Positions 1 through 5,063 of a DNA stretch of 5,063 bases are shown in pieces. The notes below the pieces were generated by a model, which saw nothing but the letters and a program-made list of their open reading frames with translations, had not been told where the DNA came from and made no database searches. Each line of letters begins with the position of its first letter. The first letter of the stretch is position 1. Position numbers and translations under genes: made by a program. Source of the DNA: an uncultured Propionibacteriaceae bacterium (GTDB lineage: Bacteria; Actinomycetota; Actinomycetes; Propionibacteriales; Propionibacteriaceae); the NCBI GenBank assembly GCA_937859105.1, contig CALMAD010000285.1, positions 1 to 5,063 on the forward strand, read 5' to 3'.

Positions 1-1
1 C

Positions 2-1093
2 GAGAACACGGCCGGGCCGCTGCCCGCCGTCCCACCGGACGAGGGGGCCAAGCAGCGTCACGTCGCCCGCGACGCCCGCGCGTTCCGGAAGGGCTTCTTC
101 AGCGGGCTCGGCCTCCTCGTGGCCCTCGGGCTCGTGCTGGCGCTGATGCAGTTGAAGCAGATCATCATCCTGGTCGGCTTCTCCATGTTCATCGCCCTCG
201 GCATGAACCGGGTGGTGAAATCCCTGGTCAAGAGGGGCGTCCCGCACGCGCTCGCGCTCGCGCTGATCGGGATCGTCGTGCTGGCGCTCGTGGTCGCGGG
301 CGTGTGGATCATCGTCCCGCTCGTGGCGAGCCAGCTCGCCGGCCTCACAGCGAGCGCGCCGCAGGTGCTGGATCAACTCCAGACCAACCCGGCGGTCGCC
401 CGCTGGGACGCCCAGTTCCACGTGATCGACCGCGTGAGCGCGTTCGTGGCGTCGGGGAGCTGGGTCAACGACCTCTTCGGCGGGATCGTCGGCGCCGGCA
501 CCGCGGTCGCGAACGGGGTGTTCTCGACGTTCATGACGATCATCCTGACGCTGTACTTCCTGGCGTCCGCGACCGCGATCGAGAACACGCTCGTGGAGCT
601 GGCGCCGGCGTCCAAGCGGCCGCGGGCGCGGTATCTGGCCCAGCAGATCCTCGACCGGATCGGCGGCTACCTCACCGGCATGACCCTCGTCGTCGCCCTC
701 TGGTTCGGCGTCACGTTCGCCGTGACGAACTTCACCGGGCTGGGCGGCTATTCGCTCGCGCTGGCGATGCTGGTCGGGATGCTCGCCGCGATCCCGGCGG
801 TCGGCTCGTCGATCGGGCTGATCATCTGCTCGCTCGTCGCCCTGACCGTCTCGCCGCACGCGGCGCTGATCACCCTGATCACCCTGATCGCCTACCAGCA
901 GATGGACGCCTACCTCGTCCAGCCGCGGCTGTTCTCCCGGTCGTTGAACGTGCCGCCGGTGATGGTCGTGCTGGGCGCGCTCTGCGGCGCGCTGCTGCTC
1001 GGCGTCGCGGGGGCCCTGCTGGCGATCCCGATCGTCGCGTCGCTGCTGCTGCTGTACCGCGAGATCATCGTTCCGACCCTGGACGCGGCCTAG
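2..1093 (+). CDS. AI-2E/PerM family transporter, 5'-truncated by the window edge
   Basis: Integral membrane protein of the AI-2E transporter (PerM) family. Members are proposed to export autoinducer-2 or other small solutes or ions, but the substrate cannot be read from sequence. The frame is open from base 2, giving 363 visible residues ending in TAG at 1091-1093. A GTG at 119 is not the likely start, because the upstream part (a charged segment, DARAFRKGFF, leading into the first hydrophobic stretch) reads as real coding sequence. Visible-residue hydrophobic segments lie at about 33-49, 53-68, 83-107, 171-190, 219-240, 250-283, 286-299 and 318-351. The long soluble loop between the third and fourth segments (about 108-170), the IPAVGS turn (264-269) and the DxYLVQPRL motif (302-310) before the last hydrophobic hairpin fit the family. 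Almost the whole family length is visible, so only a short N-terminus is missing. The gene converges on the LysE gene and is followed by a hairpin at 1107-1130. Family assignment is firm; substrate is unknown. Confidence 0.9.
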   Translation, partial: ENTAGPLPAVPPDEGAKQRHVARDARAFRKGFFSGLGLLVALGLVLALMQLKQIIILVGFSMFIALGMNRVVKSLVKRGVPHALALALIGIVVLALVVAGVWIIVPLVASQLAGLTASAPQVLDQLQTNPAVARWDAQFHVIDRVSAFVASGSWVNDLFGGIVGAGTAVANGVFSTFMTIILTLYFLASATAIENTLVELAPASKRPRARYLAQQILDRIGGYLTGMTLVVALWFGVTFAVTNFTGLGGYSLALAMLVGMLAAIPAVGSSIGLIICSLVALTVSPHAALITLITLIAYQQMDAYLVQPRLFSRSLNVPPVMVVLGALCGALLLGVAGALLAIPIVASLLLLYREIIVPTLDAA

Positions 1094-4000
1094 CCTTCCT
1101 CGGCCGGGTGCCGACGAGAGGCGTCGGCCCGGGCTGTGAGGCGTCCTCAGTGGACGCACCCGCACCCGCACCCGCACCCGCACCCGCACCCGCACCCGCA
1201 CCCGCACCCGCGGAAACGCTGCAGGCCTTTCGCCAACGCTGCAGGTGTTATCGAAACGCTGCAGGCGTTTCCAAAACGCCGGGCTTAAGCCGGAACGCTG
1301 CCTTACGTAAGGCAGCGTTGCGGCCGGAGGCAGGCGTGAACGAAACGCTGCAGGCGTTCCGCGACGTACTGCAGGCGTTTCGTAAACGCTGCAGGCGTTT
1401 CGCCGGTGGCCTGGGGCGCCCGAGTTCGGCACCCCACGCGGCGGCGCATATGCGCGGCGGCTCGGGCGAACCCGGGTCCGCGGCGTCCCCCGGCCCGGAC
1501 ATCACCAGCGCCACCCCCCGGAGGACGCCTCGCAGTCGATTTGCCACCACTCGATGAGGATCTCCGGACGATTCTGAGCGTGCACCGGCATGGAAACCTC
1601 GATCGAGTGGTGGCAAATCGACTGGACGCCTCCGGCGTCCGCCCGGCGCAGCGCACCGACGCCGAGCACGCGGTCACACCGCCGCGGCCGAGACCCCGGC
1701 GACTACCTGACGAGCGGCAGGGCGAGCTCAATCACCATTCCGAGGCCGAACAGCACGAGGAACACTCCGGCACCCCGGCTCAGCCACGGGAGAACGCGGC
1801 TCATGCGGGCGAGGGCTCGTCCAGACCCCAGCGCGACGGCGACGAAGGCGTCCCACATGAGCACGATGGTGACCATCCACAGCCCGTAACCCACCAGCAC
1901 CTGCGGAGCCGCGTCCCCGATGGCCGCGCCGAGGCTCACATAGAAGAGGACGTTCTTGGGGTTCAACAACCCGGACGCGACGCCGAGCCCGAGGTTCCGC
2001 AGCCAGGTCCTCCGCTCGGTCGGCGCCGCGCTGCCCAGGTCGATCCGCGCCGACGACCGAACGAAGACGATACCCACATAGATCAGGAAACACCCGCCGA
2101 ACAACTGGATCCCGTCGAGCACGGCCGCGTTGGAAATCAGCGCCATCCCGGAGAATGCGGCAGCGATGACGATCGCGTTGGCGGTGGCGATACCCACGCA
2201 CACTCCGGTGGCATTGCGCCAGCCCCCGGTGACGGTCGTGCGCACGATCAAGAAGAAATCGACGCCAGGAATCAGCAGCGCGAGAAAATGCGCGAGCGCG
2301 ACGGCGACGAACTGTTCCATGGCTCCCCCACGTGGACGATGTGCCCTCGCAGTATCCGAAGCCGGAATGAACTCGGTCTTGTACGATCTAGCGCTCAGCC
2401 CTGATACGCGCCCGGTGTGGCGGCGACATGCGCGCGGAACACCCGATGGAAATGGCTCTGATCGGTAAATCCCAGGGCACATGCGGCCTCGGCGATCGGC
2501 ATTCCGCTGCGGAGCAGGTGTCGAGCCTCGACGACCCGGGCGTTCTGCCGCCAGGCCAGCGGCGTCAGCCCGGTCGCTCGGCGCATCGCCCGATCGAACT
2601 GGTGGCGGGACATGCCGACCGTCGCCGCCAACGCGTCCAGCGTCGGGTTGACGGAGTCGTGCCGAAGCCGCTCCAACACCGGGCGCAGCCGCACCAGCAA
2701 TTCCGGGTCGGCATTCGTCCCGGCGACATAGGTGGCGGGACCCGCCTCCAAGGTCGTCAGCACGGTGGCGAAAGCCGCGACGATGCCCTCGCGGCTGTCG
2801 TCGGCGATCATGCCGGCCAGCAGGTCCGCCACGCGATCGCGCAGATGCGGCCGCCGAAGAACAGCGATCCGGGTGAAAAGAGGCGAGGATTCTCCCTGCG
2901 CAGAAAGGGACGCGGCCCACCCTTGGTCGACGTGGATCATCTGATAAAGCCACCGGCTCTTCTCCGGATTGCAGGCGTGCACCTGGCCCGCGGGAATCAC
3001 CACCACGTCGCCGGCCTCGAGGTGAATGACGCCTTCGATGGGGCCGGAAAGAATCGACGTTCCCTCGTCGATCAGGCCGATCGAGAACGCGTCGTGGGCA
3101 TGCTGGCGGTAACAGGAGTTCACCTGGCACGAGCGCCGCGCCTCCACATGAGGCAGCGCCGTGCTGCGCCAAAACTCCACAACGGACCTCCTCCCGGTCG
3201 CCACGAGCCCGCCGGCGTCCCGCCCAGACTATTCCGACGTCGTCCGGCATCGCGCGTAGGGTGGCGAGCGAAGGGACTCAACGCCAAGGAGTGGGGTATG
3301 TCCGATCTCGAGCGCGCACGTGAACTCATCGCAGGGGCGTCCAGGGTGGCGGCCCTGACCGGAGCCGGGATCTCCACGGCGTCCGGGATTCCCGATTTCC
3401 GCGGCCCCCAGGGCCGCTGGACGTCCGATCCGGACGCCGAGCGCATCTCGACCCTGTCGTGGTATCTGGGCGACGAGGACGTCCGGAAGAAGGCGTGGAA
3501 GGCTCGCGCGCACCCCGACTTCTGGGCGGCCAAGCCGAATCCGGGGCACCTCGCGCTCGTCACGCTCGAGCGCCAGGGACGCCTCGCCGGCATCATCACG
3601 CAGAACACCGACGGCCTGCACCAGCTCGCGGGCTCCACGCCCGGGCTGGTCCATGAGGTGCACGGCAGCGCCCGCACGTGGCGCTGCGAGGAATGTGGGG
3701 CGTCCGGGCCGATGGACGAGATGGTCGCACGCGTCTACGCCGGCGAGGAGGACCCGCGCTGCCCGACGTGCGGGGGGATCGTCCGGGCGACGGTGATCCT
3801 GTTCGAGGAGCAACTCAACCGCGACGTACTGGAGGCGTCCTTCTCGCTCGCCGAGCAGGCCGACCTGATGCTCGCGATCGGCACGACGCTGACCGTGTTC
3901 CCGGTCGCGGGGCTCGTGCCCTACGCCGTCGGGCACGGGGCGCGGCTCATCATCGTGAACGGCCAGCCGACGCCGTACGACGATCTCGCGGACGCCGTCC

Positions 4001-5063
4001 TGCGCGACCCGATCGAGCACGTGCTGCCCGAACTCGTGGCGTCCGACTGATGCACGCGCGGGGCTCGGGCCCGACCGAGCCCCGGCGTCCCTGCACCCCA
4101 CCAGCGGACGCCCGCGGCGTCCCACCGCGGTCGCGCGCCCAGGGGTTGGCAGAATGAGGGCCATGATCCCCCTGATCACCTGGGACTGGCCCGACACCCC
4201 CATCCTCATCGCCGGCACCATCCTGCTGATGCTGCTCGTGCGGTGGGCGGCCAATCGCGCGATCAAGTACGCCGTCGACACGTCGGTGCGGCAGACCGCC
4301 GAGCGCAACGCCGACCAGGGGACGCGCGCCGAACGCATCCTCGCGCACGCGACGGGGCTGGCGTCCACGCGGCACGAGGCGCGCATCCGGACGGTGGGCT
4401 CGGTGATGCGGTCGGTCGTCGCGGTGGTCGTCCTGGTGATCACGGTGCTGTCGGTGCTCTCGGTGCTCGGCTTCCCGCTCGCGCCGCTGTTGACGTCCGC
4501 GGGCATCGGCGGCGCGGCGCTCGCGTTCGGCGCGCAATCCCTGGTGAAGGACTATCTCTCCGGGCTCTTCATGCTCCTGGAGGACCAGTACGGCGTCGGC
4601 GACCTGGTCGCGATCGGCGGCGACGTCACGGGCACGGTCGAGGACGTCGGCCTGCGCATCACCCGGCTCCGCGACCCGAACGGGCAGGTCTGGTACATCC
4701 GCAACGGCGAGATCACCAAGCTCGGCAACCAGTCGCAGGGCTACTCGACCGGGACGGTGAACGTCCCGATCGCGCTCAACGAGGACGCCGAGAAGGCGAT
4801 GGGCGTCCTGCGTGGCGTGATGAAGGAGGTCTTCGCCGACCCCGAGTGGGAGAACGTCCTGCTCGACGAGCCCGTCGTCGCCGGCCTGGGGCAGGTGTCG
4901 GCCGGCGCGATGACCATCCAGATCTTCGCCAAGTGCGCGCCCAACCAGCAGTGGGGCGTCCAGCGGGACATCCTGGAACGGTCCGTCCAGGCGCTGCGCG
5001 CCGCGGGCATCCACGGGGCCCCGTACGTGCCGCCGCCGGCGTCCGAGAGCTGAGTCTTCTAGA

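Overview
The window is about 70% GC and is packed with genes using GTG and ATG starts, purine-rich Shine-Dalgarno sites and strong hairpin terminators that lack U-tracts. This points to a high-GC Gram-positive actinobacterium; a Pseudonocardiales-like host is only a guess. Five protein genes are visible, all of recognisable families. No RNA gene, CRISPR array or intact transposase was found.

Layout: (1) 2-1093 (+), an AI-2E/PerM-family membrane protein whose N-terminus lies upstream of the window. (2) 1094-1702, a 609-bp convergent gap with no believable gene but very rich in repeats: terminator-like hairpins, nine copies of a GCACCC hexamer, two clusters of three 20-bp repeats placed symmetrically around a 26-bp perfect palindrome, and a hairpin with 23-bp perfect arms. 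(3) 1703-3180 (-), an AraC-family regulator followed by a LysE/RhtB-type exporter, probably one regulator-exporter transcription unit. This block looks lower in GC than its flanks. (4) 3298-4050 (+), a Sir2-family NAD-dependent protein deacylase transcribed divergently from the AraC gene and ending in a 10-bp-stem hairpin. (5) 4154/4163-5053 (+), an MscS-type mechanosensitive channel, possibly read from a leaderless transcript.

The genes do not form one pathway. Three encode membrane proteins (a putative permease, a small-molecule exporter and an osmotic release valve), with one transcription regulator and one protein-modifying enzyme. The clearest functional pair is AraC-LysE, where a cupin-type sensor probably controls export of a small amino-acid-like compound. 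The most unusual part is the non-coding array at 1156-1403. Its direct repeats and central palindrome share the octamer AACGCTGC, so it may be a protein-binding array, a repeat-family member or an elaborate convergent terminator.
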